A DNA stretch of 6,614 nucleotides from Candidatus Hydrogenedentota bacterium. Lineage in GTDB: Bacteria; Hydrogenedentota; Hydrogenedentia; Hydrogenedentales; GCA-2746185. Where the stretch lies: positions 1-6,614 of the forward strand of contig JASJYE010000140.1 in the NCBI GenBank assembly GCA_030123645.1. Direction: 5' to 3'. Both the position numbers and the translations under genes were made by a program. The notes beneath the pieces were generated by a model that saw only the letters and a program-made list of their open reading frames with translations, ran no database searches and was not told the DNA's origin. Below are positions 1 through 6,479 of the stretch, in pieces (the stretch's first letter is position 1; the number at the start of each line of letters is the position of its first letter).

Positions 1-2325
1 TTTAGAGAGGCCAAAGCGGGACGGGCCAGCCTGGATTTTTCGGACCTGCTGCGCGAGACGGTGCGGATGCTCGAGGAGGATGATGCGCTTCGCGCGTGGA
101 CGGCTTCGGGTATCAAGTATTTGCTCATCGACGAGTTCCAGGATACGAACGCGGGGCAGCTCGCGCTCGCGGAAGGCCTGATGGCACTCACCGGCCGGGC
201 GGGGGCGGAGTTGTTCGTTGTCGGTGACGCCAAACAGTCCATCTACAAGTTTCGCGGGGCGGAGGTCGAAGTATTCGATAAGGCCAGGGCCCTGGTGGAG
301 GAGACCGTTCCGCTGGACGTGAATTACCGGTCGCTGCCGGAAGTCATGGGGTTTATCAACGATTTTTTTCAGCGGTCGCGCGCGCTGGAGCACGTGGAGC
401 CCGACTACAAGGGCATGCAGACGGACAGAGACGCCGTAAATGAGCCCCGCGTGGAGTTTCTGATCCCGGAGGAATCGGATGGCGCAAACAGCGACGCGCT
501 GCACAATATGGAAGCGGAATTGATCGCCAACCGTATCGCAGAGCTCTGCGGGCGGGGAGGCGCTCTTGTATTCGATACCGACTGCGATGTCGCGCGGCCC
601 GCGGACTTCGGCGATGTCGCCGTGCTCTTTCGGCGCGGAACGCACATCCAGACCTATGCCCGGGCCTTCACGAAGCTCGGCATCCATTGCAACATTGTCG
701 AGGGGGCGGGATTCTATAAGAAACAGGAGATCGCCGATTTTCGCAACCTCTTACAAAGCGTCCTCGATCCCTGGGACGAGACCGCGCTGGCAGGTTTTCT
801 CCGGAGTCCAATCGCCGCGCTCAAGGACGAGACCCTCATGGAGCTGTGTCTGGATAAGGGATTGGCCGAGGCCTTCACTTCGACGATGGCCGCGGCCGAT
901 GAGGAACAGAACCTTCGCCTGAATGAGGCGCGCGAACTCGTTTGCGATCTTCGCAAGCATATCGAGATGCCCCTAGCGGCCTTCCTGCGCCACGCGCTGA
1001 TCGAAACGAGCTACGAAGCGATCTTGCTTTCCGAAGCCCACGGCGTGCAGAAGGCGAGCAATGTACGGAAGCTGGTCGACGTCGCGGCCGACTTCGCCCA
1101 CTCGGGCCCTGCGCGGCTCCGGGCCTTCACGCGCTATCTGGACGACCTTAGCTCGAGAGAAATTCGCGAGGGCGAAGCGGAGCTTTTCTCGGGTGCGCGC
1201 GGGGCGGTAAAACTGATGACTATCCACAAATCGAAGGGGCTCGAGTTTCCAATCGTCGTCATCGCGGATACTGCGCAGGGCACGCGCGACCGCAGCTCGT
1301 CGAGCCCTTTTCTTTTCCACCGGCGGCTGGGCGTCGCCTCTAAGATAGTGGGTCCCGGGGGCGATGCGATTGCACCGGGGATCGGCGAAATCATGAAGCG
1401 CGTGGGCAAGGACGAGGACAGGGCCGAAGAGGCGAGAATTTTGTACGTCGCCATGACGCGTGCCAGGGACTGGCTGCTGATCGGCGGCTCGCCGAAACCG
1501 GGCAAGGGAAGCTGGCTTCGTTCGATGAACGATATCTATGGCTTGACGGGCCGTGCAGACGGCGACGTGGTCTCCGGGGACGGCTGGCAGGCCGTGCTAA
1601 GGCGAAAGCCGGGCGAAGCGCCACGGGGTGTCCTGGCTCCGAAGGAACGCCCATCGGAGACCGTCGAAATGCTGCTCGGCCGCGCGGCACGTCTCGATAC
1701 TCCGACAATATCTCACGAGAGCATCACGATTACCCAACTATTGAATCTTATGCAACCGGGTGAAGGCGAATATGAAGAAACATCGACCGTCACCGGGGGG
1801 CAGGAACTCGACCCAATGCTCAGGGGCACGATGATCCACCGCTTACTGGAGTTGTGGGACTTCACGGCATCCGAGGCGCCGCCGGTAGGGCAAATCATCT
1901 CCGCGGAGAGTCCGGCCATCGGCACACGGGCGCTTTACGAGGCCGAACTTAACGAGGCCATAACACGAATCGAACGATCGGAATTCTTCGCGCAGTTGCA
2001 GCAAGCGGCGGGTTTCCAAAAGGAGCTGCCTTTCCTGTTCCGCCTGGACGACATGGGGATTAGCGGGACGATCGACGCACGGCTCCCCGACGGCACGATC
2101 GTCGATTACAAGACGGGGCGCCACCGGCCTGAATCGCATAGGCGGCATGAAACTCAGTTGCGCCTATACGCGGCGGCGCTACAGGCGATAGAGGGCACGG
2201 CGCCTCCGAAGGGCGTGCTGTTCTACGTCGACTCCGGCGAAACCTACGAGGTCGATCTCAGCGCTTCCCTTATCGAGGAATCGGTCAACGACGCCCGCGA
2301 TGCGTTACAGGCCGCGATAGCTTGA
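1..2325 (+). CDS. addA: AddA/RecB-type ATP-dependent helicase-nuclease, 5'-truncated by window edge
   Basis: C-terminal 774 codons of a UvrD/Rep-superfamily helicase fused to a RecB-type nuclease; the frame is open from base 1, so the start lies upstream. Visible in order: LDFSDLL (31-51), the Walker B motif LIDEFQDT (124-147), motif III GDAKQSIYKFRG (about 223-258), NYRS (about 322-333), motif V TIHKSKGLEF (1219-1248) and motif VI ILYVAMTRAR (1435-1467). The C-terminal PD-(D/E)XK nuclease keeps all its expected residues: His in RGTMIHRLLE (1837), Asp in TIDARL (2074), Asp and Lys in DYKTG (2104, 2110), and Gln/Tyr in QLRLY (2155, 2167). Walker A and the N-terminal third are outside the window. 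By family, AddA works with AddB to resect double-strand breaks and load RecA in the cytoplasm; addB usually sits just upstream, which cannot be checked here. RecB is the main alternative name, but a helicase ending directly in this nuclease fits AddA better. An apparent GTG at 61 is internal and not the start. Confidence 0.9.
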   Translation, partial: FREAKAGRASLDFSDLLRETVRMLEEDDALRAWTASGIKYLLIDEFQDTNAGQLALAEGLMALTGRAGAELFVVGDAKQSIYKFRGAEVEVFDKARALVEETVPLDVNYRSLPEVMGFINDFFQRSRALEHVEPDYKGMQTDRDAVNEPRVEFLIPEESDGANSDALHNMEAELIANRIAELCGRGGALVFDTDCDVARPADFGDVAVLFRRGTHIQTYARAFTKLGIHCNIVEGAGFYKKQEIADFRNLLQSVLDPWDETALAGFLRSPIAALKDETLMELCLDKGLAEAFTSTMAAADEEQNLRLNEARELVCDLRKHIEMPLAAFLRHALIETSYEAILLSEAHGVQKASNVRKLVDVAADFAHSGPARLRAFTRYLDDLSSREIREGEAELFSGARGAVKLMTIHKSKGLEFPIVVIADTAQGTRDRSSSSPFLFHRRLGVASKIVGPGGDAIAPGIGEIMKRVGKDEDRAEEARILYVAMTRARDWLLIGGSPKPGKGSWLRSMNDIYGLTGRADGDVVSGDGWQAVLRRKPGEAPRGVLAPKERPSETVEMLLGRAARLDTPTISHESITITQLLNLMQPGEGEYEETSTVTGGQELDPMLRGTMIHRLLELWDFTASEAPPVGQIISAESPAIGTRALYEAELNEAITRIERSEFFAQLQQAAGFQKELPFLFRLDDMGISGTIDARLPDGTIVDYKTGRHRPESHRRHETQLRLYAAALQAIEGTAPPKGVLFYVDSGETYEVDLSASLIEESVNDARDALQAAIA

Positions 2326-2337
2326 GTCTGTGCATCC

Positions 2338-2341
2338 GGAG
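2338..2341 (+). promoter_or_regulatory. Shine-Dalgarno site before the peptidase gene
   Basis: GGAG lies 8 nt before GTG 2350 and 15 nt before ATG 2357. The spacing favours GTG 2350 in the present arrangement. In that frame translation runs through the inserted element into the peptidase, whereas the ATG frame stops at TAA 2378-2380. Confidence 0.5.
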
Positions 2342-2349
2342 ATACGCAA

Positions 2350-3492
2350 GTGATCTATGAGCACCTTCATTGCACTTTAAGTTTATATAGGCCCGAAGGG
2401 CGGCTGAGCCGCAACCGGCAAAGGGTGCCACCGCCAAACTCGTTTGGGGGTGCCTTCGAAGCCATCACCATACACCCCCAAGCTGCGCTTGACGGTGGCA
2501 CCCATGGCTTCCTTTTCCTTGCCGGGCACGTGCTCGCAACGCCCACGGCCGACGGGCGCAGTAGCAGGAAACGGGCCTATATAAACTTAAGGTGCCCTAG
2601 ACAAAAAGTCGCCCGAGCGGTGGCATGTGCTGTGATTTGCCTCGTTGCATCCTATAGTGTTGGCGCAACGCTTGAGCGGGGCCAGCTTCGCCTGCACTAT
2701 TCAGAGGGCCAGGAAACGCTGGCACTTGAAACGATGGGTGTGCTCCACGCCGGGTTGATTACCTACGCGCGACGATTCCCCGCGGGCGAGGAGCCGATTC
2801 AGGTCCATATCTGTCAAACGATCGAGGAGTTTGAGGAACTTTTCGGCGGCCTCTCCGCGAGGCGCGTTGAGGGGTTTGCGCGGTCGCGGGAAGGCATCAT
2901 CGTCCTAAAAGCGCCCCGGTTGCTCGGTACGGGGAGCAATTACGCCGCCATCGCGCGGCACGAGCTGTTGCACGTGCTTCTCGCGCGTAATACCGACCCG
3001 GACAACCTACCGCGGTGGCTGAATGAAGGGATCGCAATGACTTTATCGCGTGAGAACCGCTGGGGCACGATGTTTTCCATGGCGCGAATATACACCGGAG
3101 GCAGGGTGATCGAGTACGAGGAGTTGCCGCATGTGTTCAACGCACCGGGTAACGAGACGGTATTTGGGGATGCCTATGTCCAAAGCCTGTCGATGACGCG
3201 CTATCTGCAGTCTCAGGTAGGTGAAGAGCGCTTCTGGGCCATGGTCCGGGGATTGCAGAGCGGATCCTTCGAAGAAGCGCTGCGTGCACAAACAGGCGTG
3301 ACACTCGAAGAATTTTTCGATGCCTGGCACGCGTCACTGTGGCGGACGGCGCTCATATCGTCTATTGTTACGGGTCTGTCCGTTTTTCAAGTCGCGGCGC
3401 TCTTGCTCGTGGTGGGCTATCTTCGGAGACGCGCGCGCGACCGCCGGATCGTTCAAAGGTGGGACGAGGAGGGCGAAGAAGGCGACGCCTGA
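2350..3492 (+). CDS. Membrane-anchored MA-like gluzincin peptidase; 5' end remodelled by an inserted repeat
   Basis: Zinc peptidase of the peptidase MA-like type. Metal-binding HELLH is at 2959-2973, followed 17 codons later by WLNEG, whose Glu (3025-3027) is the expected third ligand. A hydrophobic segment near the C-terminus (about 3346-3413: ALISSIVTGL ... ALLLVVGYL) is followed by RRRARDRR, giving a lumenal or periplasmic catalytic domain held by a C-terminal anchor. A hydrophobic stretch with upstream basic residues (2599-2667, RQKVAR then AVACAVICLVAS, ending SVGA) looks like a signal peptide, but it is now about 82 codons from the first start. Codons 8-82 are the repeat element at 2372-2595, so that N-terminal stretch is not native peptidase sequence. 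No in-frame ATG exists before the domain. GTG 2350 has the best ribosome site; GTG 2620 or 2632 would give shorter proteins without a visible site. The gene lies 24 bp after the helicase gene and is probably co-transcribed with it. The substrate is unknown. Confidence 0.75.
   Translation: MIYEHLHCTLSLYRPEGRLSRNRQRVPPPNSFGGAFEAITIHPQAALDGGTHGFLFLAGHVLATPTADGRSSRKRAYINLRCPRQKVARAVACAVICLVASYSVGATLERGQLRLHYSEGQETLALETMGVLHAGLITYARRFPAGEEPIQVHICQTIEEFEELFGGLSARRVEGFARSREGIIVLKAPRLLGTGSNYAAIARHELLHVLLARNTDPDNLPRWLNEGIAMTLSRENRWGTMFSMARIYTGGRVIEYEELPHVFNAPGNETVFGDAYVQSLSMTRYLQSQVGEERFWAMVRGLQSGSFEEALRAQTGVTLEEFFDAWHASLWRTALISSIVTGLSVFQVAALLLVVGYLRRRARDRRIVQRWDEEGEEGDA
2372..2595. mobile_element. 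MITE-like non-autonomous element, 224 bp, with 24-bp terminal inverted repeats
   Basis: The left end (2372-2395) and right end (2572-2595) are inverted copies matching at 23 of 24 positions; both carry TTAAGTTTATATAGGCCCG or its complement. The interior holds a small hairpin (GCGGC-TGA-GCCGC, 2400-2412) and two larger inverted arms at 2423-2452 and 2473-2503. There is no transposase, and the element is too short to encode one. The flanks (left ...CTTCATT, right CCTAGAC...) show no obvious direct target-site duplication, so either it transposes without one or the junctions have drifted. It sits between the helicase stop and the peptidase signal peptide. A REP/BIME-like origin is possible instead of a DNA-transposon derivative. 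Confidence 0.7.
2423..2503. repeat. Paired REP-like inverted units inside the element
   Basis: The arms at 2423-2452 and 2473-2503 are inverted copies. Both start (read outward-in) with GGGTGCCACCG and end with TTGGGGGTG. Each arm has its own small dyad: CCAAAC-TC-GTTTGG in the left arm and CAAGC-TGC-GCTTG-like pairing in the right. Two hairpin units in head-to-head order is the arrangement of a BIME. In RNA or single-stranded DNA it would form a strong cruciform or hairpin with a loop of about 20 nt (2453-2472). Confidence 0.65.
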
Positions 3493-3525
3493 TAGGCATG
3501 AGAATCGAGAGGTCCGGCGCCTTGA

Positions 3526-3660
3526 CGATTAGCCCCACAGGGGCGATAGGGACTCTACTCGATGGCATGATTTCTGTTGCGCTTTGCGGTTATTGAGATT
3601 CGTTCCCCCGGGATTGGGCCCGGGGCTACATTCTTTCGTCCCTCCGGGACTTTTTTTGTG
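3526..3660. repeat. Composite hairpin repeat in the peptidase-ndk spacer
   Basis: Three dyads lie in a row: GCCCC-ACA-GGGGC (3532-3544), CCCCGGG-ATTGGG-CCCGGGG (3606-3625) and GTCCC-TCC-GGGAC (3638-3650). The stretch from the second dyad through GGCTACATTCTTTCGTCCC resembles a dispersed non-coding repeat that I recall from several metagenome-derived phyla, but that is recollection and not a search result. No convincing coding signal is present; the frames open here are arginine-rich readings of the repeat. Confidence 0.5.
3638..3657 (+). terminator. Candidate intrinsic terminator after the peptidase gene
   Basis: A 5-bp GC-rich stem with a 3-nt loop (GTCCC-TCC-GGGAC, 3638-3650) is followed directly by seven T residues (3651-3657). 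It lies 145 bp after the peptidase stop and before the ndk promoter, a sensible place to end the upstream unit. The stem is short, and the site belongs to a repeat, so termination may be incidental. Confidence 0.45.
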
Positions 3661-3713
3661 TCTCGCTACGAAATCCGGTGAGCTATCCGGTTAGTCGCTT
3701 GCTACGTGTTGGT

Positions 3714-3743
3714 TTGCACCGTTCTTAGTCCGTTTGCTATAGT
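3714..3743 (+). promoter_or_regulatory. Sigma70-type promoter for ndk
   Basis: A -35-like TTGCAC (3714-3719) and a -10-like TATAGT (3738-3743) are separated by 18 nt, with an extended -10 TG at 3735-3736. Transcription would start near 3750, about 75 nt before ATG 3825 and 123 nt before GTG 3873. All genes from ndk to purA are downstream on the same strand. Confidence 0.5.
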
Positions 3744-3810
3744 GTCGCCGTTTGAAGTTCCGGGCATGCGGTCAATGGCCCGTGGGCAGCAATCCACAAA
3801 CCTTTGCCGC

Positions 3811-3815
3811 AGGAG
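3811..3815 (+). promoter_or_regulatory. Shine-Dalgarno site that makes the ndk start ambiguous
   Basis: AGGAG lies 9 nt before ATG 3825, which would add 16 residues to Ndk. The competing GTG 3873 has only AGGT (3860-3863) 9 nt upstream. The stronger site argues for ATG 3825; protein alignment argues for GTG 3873. Confidence 0.4.
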
Positions 3816-3872
3816 ACGTGTGTCATGGAGGCCGCGTCCGCAGCGGGCACGTACCGATTAGGTAGAAAGTGT

Positions 3873-4319
3873 GTGGCTGAGCGTACTTTTGTAATGGTTA
3901 AACCCGATGGCGTCGGACGGCGCCTCGTGGGTGAGATTATTCGGCGCTATGAGGCGAGGGGTCTGAAGCTGGTCGGCATGAAGATGCAGATCATGTCGGA
4001 GGAGTTGGCCAAGACCCATTATGAGGAGCACGCCGAGCGTCCTTTTTTCGGTGACCTGGTGGGTTTCGTCACTTCGGGCCCGACCGTGCAGATGGTGTGG
4101 GAAGGCGCGGGCGCCGTGGAGGTCGTCAGAAAGATGAACGGGGCGACCAATTGCCTGAACGCGGACGTGGGCACCCTTCGCGGCGATTACGGGCTGAGTA
4201 CGCAGAACAACCTGGTACACGCTTCGGACTCTCCGGAGACGGCCGAGCGTGAAATTCGTCTGTATTTTAAGGACGAAGAGCTTTGGGATTACGCTATGCC
4301 TGACGATCGGTGGTTATAG
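3873..4319 (+). CDS. ndk: Nucleoside diphosphate kinase
   Basis: Transfers the gamma phosphate of ATP to other (d)NDPs through a phosphohistidine, keeping cytoplasmic NTP and dNTP pools balanced. The protein is 148 residues from GTG 3873, close to the usual bacterial length of roughly 140-150. The N-terminus AERTFVMVKPDG is canonical, with ATP-contacting Lys10. NGATNCLNADVGTLRGDYG (residues 89-107) is the conserved nucleotide-binding stretch. The active-site motif NNLVHASDS (112-120) contains catalytic His116. The start was chosen because homology begins exactly here and the 16 codons back to ATG 3825 are unlike the family and include TTA and AGA, which are uncommon in the rest of the gene. 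The better ribosome site belongs to ATG 3825, so a short extension cannot be excluded. The gene follows its own promoter and lies 36 bp before the small COX24-like gene. Confidence 0.95.
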   Translation: MAERTFVMVKPDGVGRRLVGEIIRRYEARGLKLVGMKMQIMSEELAKTHYEEHAERPFFGDLVGFVTSGPTVQMVWEGAGAVEVVRKMNGATNCLNADVGTLRGDYGLSTQNNLVHASDSPETAEREIRLYFKDEELWDYAMPDDRWL

Positions 4320-4342
4320 TAGGCGTTGACGGTAGACGCATT

Positions 4343-4348
4343 AGGAGG
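4343..4348 (+). promoter_or_regulatory. Perfect Shine-Dalgarno site for the 29-codon gene
   Basis: AGGAGG lies 7 nt before TTG 4356. It is the strongest ribosome site in the window. It supports both the reality of the short gene and its non-ATG start. Confidence 0.8.
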
Positions 4349-4355
4349 CGGATAA

Positions 4356-4445
4356 TTGGCTGGTGGAAGAAAAGTGCGGCGCGCGAAGATCGCGAAGCAT
4401 AAGCGCAAGAAGAAACGCCGCGCGAATCGCCACAAGAACAAGTAG
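4356..4445 (+). CDS. AURKAIP1/COX24-domain small basic protein (bS22-like)
   Basis: A 29-residue protein starting at TTG and ending in TAG. It is almost entirely Lys, Arg, His and Ala; residues 11-29 read KIAKHKRKKKRRANRHKNK. This pattern, with a KHKRKKxxRxNRHK core, matches what I know of the bacterial AURKAIP1/COX24 C-terminal family, whose relatives are mitochondrial small-ribosomal-subunit proteins and the mycobacterial protein bS22. A ribosome-associated, RNA-binding role is therefore inferred, not shown. Support for a real gene: perfect AGGAGG at 7 nt, a sharp composition match to the family, full length, and a position 36 bp after ndk on the same strand. It is short enough to be missed by automatic gene callers. 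The alternative, a chance basic frame in GC-rich DNA, is unlikely given the ribosome site. Confidence 0.8.
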   Translation: MAGGRKVRRAKIAKHKRKKKRRANRHKNK

Positions 4446-4652
4446 GCCCAAAGTAATTGGTGTAGGGCGAGGATGGGTATTCGGTATGGGGCGCATCCCG
4501 CATGCGTAGATGACCCGGCCCCCTGCGGGGCCCAAAACTTTGCCTCACAGCATCGGTGGAAACGGCGGTTGAAAACCGCTTGCGCGCCCTGATGCAGAGT
4601 TCTCGGGAGCCTGACGGGTGGGCAGGAAGACGGCGGCGGGGAGACGGTCCGA
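4446..4652 (+). other. Hairpin-containing spacer or leader before the DUF1844-purA pair
   Basis: This is 207 bp without a credible gene. It contains GGCCCC-CTGC-GGGGCC (4517-4532) and GCGGTT-GAA-AACCGC (4565-4579). The second hairpin lies between GCATC (4550-4554) and GATGC (4591-4595), so a larger arm could enclose it. Neither hairpin is followed by a T tract, so these are not typical intrinsic terminators. I recognise no known riboswitch, 6S, SRP or RNase P signature and no clear promoter. It could be the 5' leader of the purA transcript, or an attenuating or processing region after the COX24-like gene. Confidence 0.35.
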
Positions 4653-5087
4653 ATGGCTGAAGAAGAACCAAAAATCATAATCGACGAGGGCTGGAAGGCC
4701 AAAGTTGAACGAGAACGGGAAGAGGCCCTAAAGTCCGTCGAGAAACCGGCTGAAAAGACCGACCGGGAAGTCGCGGAAGCGGGTATGTCGCTCTTCGATT
4801 ATCTCGTATCGACGCTCGCAGCACAGACGATGATCGCCTTGGGACTCGTTGCTGAGGAGGGTCAGGAAAAGATCGTGGTGGACCTGGGCACCGCCAACCA
4901 TCTCATCGATTCATTGATGATGCTGCGGGAAAAAACCAAAGGCAACCTCACGGAGGACGAGGAAAAGAACCTGAACGAGGCTATCGCTGAGCTGCAGAAA
5001 GTCTTCGCCGCGAGGGCGCAGCAGGCGCGCGAGGCGGCCATGCAACAGCCGGGCATAGACCCGAACCCGCCCGAACTGAAGCGGTAA
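4653..5087 (+). CDS. DUF1844 domain protein
   Basis: A 144-residue soluble acidic protein. Residues 1-43 are charged and probably flexible. Residues 44-120 form the DUF1844 core: a helix around SLFDYLVSTLAAQTMIALGL (46-65), then VVDLGTANHLIDSLMMLREK (75-94), and the family signature KTKGNLTEDEEKNLNEAIAEL (94-114, cited by its key residues TKGNLT and EE). The C-terminal 30 residues are Gln/Ala- then Pro-rich. No membrane segment or catalytic motif is visible, and the family has no established biochemical role that I can name. The start at ATG 4653 has GGGGAG at 9 nt. The stop lies 12 bp before purA, so co-transcription and perhaps a link to purine synthesis or growth are inferred from position alone. 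Confidence 0.88.
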   Translation: MAEEEPKIIIDEGWKAKVEREREEALKSVEKPAEKTDREVAEAGMSLFDYLVSTLAAQTMIALGLVAEEGQEKIVVDLGTANHLIDSLMMLREKTKGNLTEDEEKNLNEAIAELQKVFAARAQQAREAAMQQPGIDPNPPELKR

Positions 5088-5099
5088 TCGGAGCCTGCC

Positions 5100-6389
5100 A
5101 TGCCGGGGTACATCATCGTCGGAATGCAATGGGGCGATGAGGGAAAAGGCAAGACCGTCGATTTCCTCACGGAAAACGCCGATGTTGTGGTCCGCTACCA
5201 GGGGGGCAACAATGCGGGCCACACCGTCGTGGTCAATGGCAAGGAAACCATCCTGCATCTCATCCCTTGCGGCATTCTCCATGAACGCACGACCTGCATT
5301 ATCGGCCATGGAACAGTCATCGATCCCGCGGTGCTAATCCAGGAGCTCGACGACCTTGAAGCGGCGGCCTGCCAGGTCGACGGCCGGTTGCACATCTCCG
5401 AGGCCGCCCACGTCATCATGCCCTATCACAGGATCATCGATGGGGCACAGGAGCGCTTTCGAGGCAAGAACCGGATCGATACCACGCGCCGCGGGATCGG
5501 GCCCGCCTATGCGGACAAGGCCAACCGTACCGGCATTCGCTTCGGCGATCTTCTGGACCCGGAGACGTTCAAGGAAAAACTCCGTACCGCGCTCGAATAC
5601 AAGAACATGCTGCTGACGCGGATATTCGACGAGGAGCCGCTCGATTATGACGAAATGCTCGGCGAATACGCTGCCTACGCCGACCGGCTGCGTGCATATG
5701 CGAGTGACACCGTCGAGATCCTGCAGGAGGCACAGTCCGACGGCAAGATGGTCATCTTCGAGGGTGCTCAGGGCGCCATGCTCGACCTCGATCACGGAAC
5801 TTTCCCATACGTCACGAGTTCAACTACGATGTCGGGTGGCGTCTTCGCTGGGGCGGGAATCGGCCTGGGCCAAATCGACGGCGTGATCGGCATCGTGAAG
5901 GCGTATAGCACGCGCGTCGGCGAGGGTCCGCTACCCACCGAACTGCATGGAGAAGACGGAGAACGGCTGCGCGAGGCCGGCAAGGAATACGGCGCGACGA
6001 CCGGGCGGCCGCGACGCTGTGGCTGGCTGGATATTGTGCCGTTGCGCCGCGCGGCGAAGATGTGCGGGCTGACGCACCTCGTGTTGACAAAGTCCGATGT
6101 CTTGGGTGAATTCGACACGCTCCGCATTTGCACCGCCTACAAGATTGACGGCGTCAAGATTGACCATTTTCCGAATATGCTTGCACAGCTGGAGAAAGTG
6201 GAGCCGGTGTATGAGGAAATGCCCGGATGGAAGACGGATATTTCTTCGTGTAAGAGCTGGGATGAGTTTCCCAAAAAAGCACAGGACTACATTTCGCGCA
6301 TCGAAGAACTGGCGGGCGTGCCGATTGCAGTCATCAGCGTCGGCCCCGGGCGCGATCAGACCATTGTCCGGCAAGATCCCTTTGCATGA
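5100..6389 (+). CDS. purA: Adenylosuccinate synthetase
   Basis: Catalyses IMP + aspartate + GTP to adenylosuccinate, the first step from IMP to AMP, in the cytoplasm. The 429-residue length is normal for bacteria (E. coli about 430) and the gene looks complete. Visible: the P-loop-like WGDEGKGK (11-18) with catalytic Asp13; GGNNAGHT (35-42) with catalytic His41; the IMP-binding loop around DTTRRGIGPAYADK (127-140); EGAQGAMLDLDHGTFPYVTS (221-240); YSTRVGEGP (269-277); TTGRPRRCGWLD (300-311), with the aspartate-binding loop; the guanine-recognition TKSD (330-333); and the C-terminal SVGPGRDQTI (413-422). ATG 5100 has GGAG (5090-5093) at 6 nt. It follows the DUF1844 gene by 12 bp. Nothing unusual is seen in the catalytic residues. 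Confidence 0.98.
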   Translation: MPGYIIVGMQWGDEGKGKTVDFLTENADVVVRYQGGNNAGHTVVVNGKETILHLIPCGILHERTTCIIGHGTVIDPAVLIQELDDLEAAACQVDGRLHISEAAHVIMPYHRIIDGAQERFRGKNRIDTTRRGIGPAYADKANRTGIRFGDLLDPETFKEKLRTALEYKNMLLTRIFDEEPLDYDEMLGEYAAYADRLRAYASDTVEILQEAQSDGKMVIFEGAQGAMLDLDHGTFPYVTSSTTMSGGVFAGAGIGLGQIDGVIGIVKAYSTRVGEGPLPTELHGEDGERLREAGKEYGATTGRPRRCGWLDIVPLRRAAKMCGLTHLVLTKSDVLGEFDTLRICTAYKIDGVKIDHFPNMLAQLEKVEPVYEEMPGWKTDISSCKSWDEFPKKAQDYISRIEELAGVPIAVISVGPGRDQTIVRQDPFA

Positions 6390-6479
6390 CGGAACGTAGC
6401 ACTACAACGCTATCGGCTGACTGGCGAAAGGCAGGTAACATCGTACACGTCGACAATTTGCACTCGCGAGCTTCGCTGA

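Noticed and set aside
61..63. GTG at 61 as the start of the helicase gene
   Set aside because: The frame is open to base 1 and already encodes the conserved LDFSDLL segment upstream of 61; the protein would lack Walker A.
3320..3596. Plus-strand arginine-rich frames overlapping the peptidase 3' end and the hairpin repeat
   Set aside because: They are out of frame with the peptidase transmembrane region and composed largely of repeat sequence, with no ribosome site.
3673..3691. ATCCGGT repeated with a 12-bp period (3673-3679 and 3685-3691) just upstream of the ndk promoter
   Set aside because: Two 7-mers are too little to claim an operator; no matching regulator or further copies are visible.
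4569..4597. TTGAAA as a possible -35 box for a promoter before the DUF1844 gene
   Set aside because: The sequence 17 nt downstream (ATGCAG) is not a credible -10, and the TTGAAA is part of the hairpin at 4565-4579.
4289..4702. Overlapping minus-strand open frames of 125-137 codons opposite the ndk end, the COX24-like gene and the leader
   Set aside because: They are antisense to well-supported genes, show low-complexity Pro/Ser/Arg composition and no recognisable domain, and are typical shadows in GC-rich DNA.
5334..5795. Minus-strand 153-codon open frame inside purA
   Set aside because: It lies wholly inside a complete, canonical purA and shows no family resemblance; it is explained by codon bias of the real gene.
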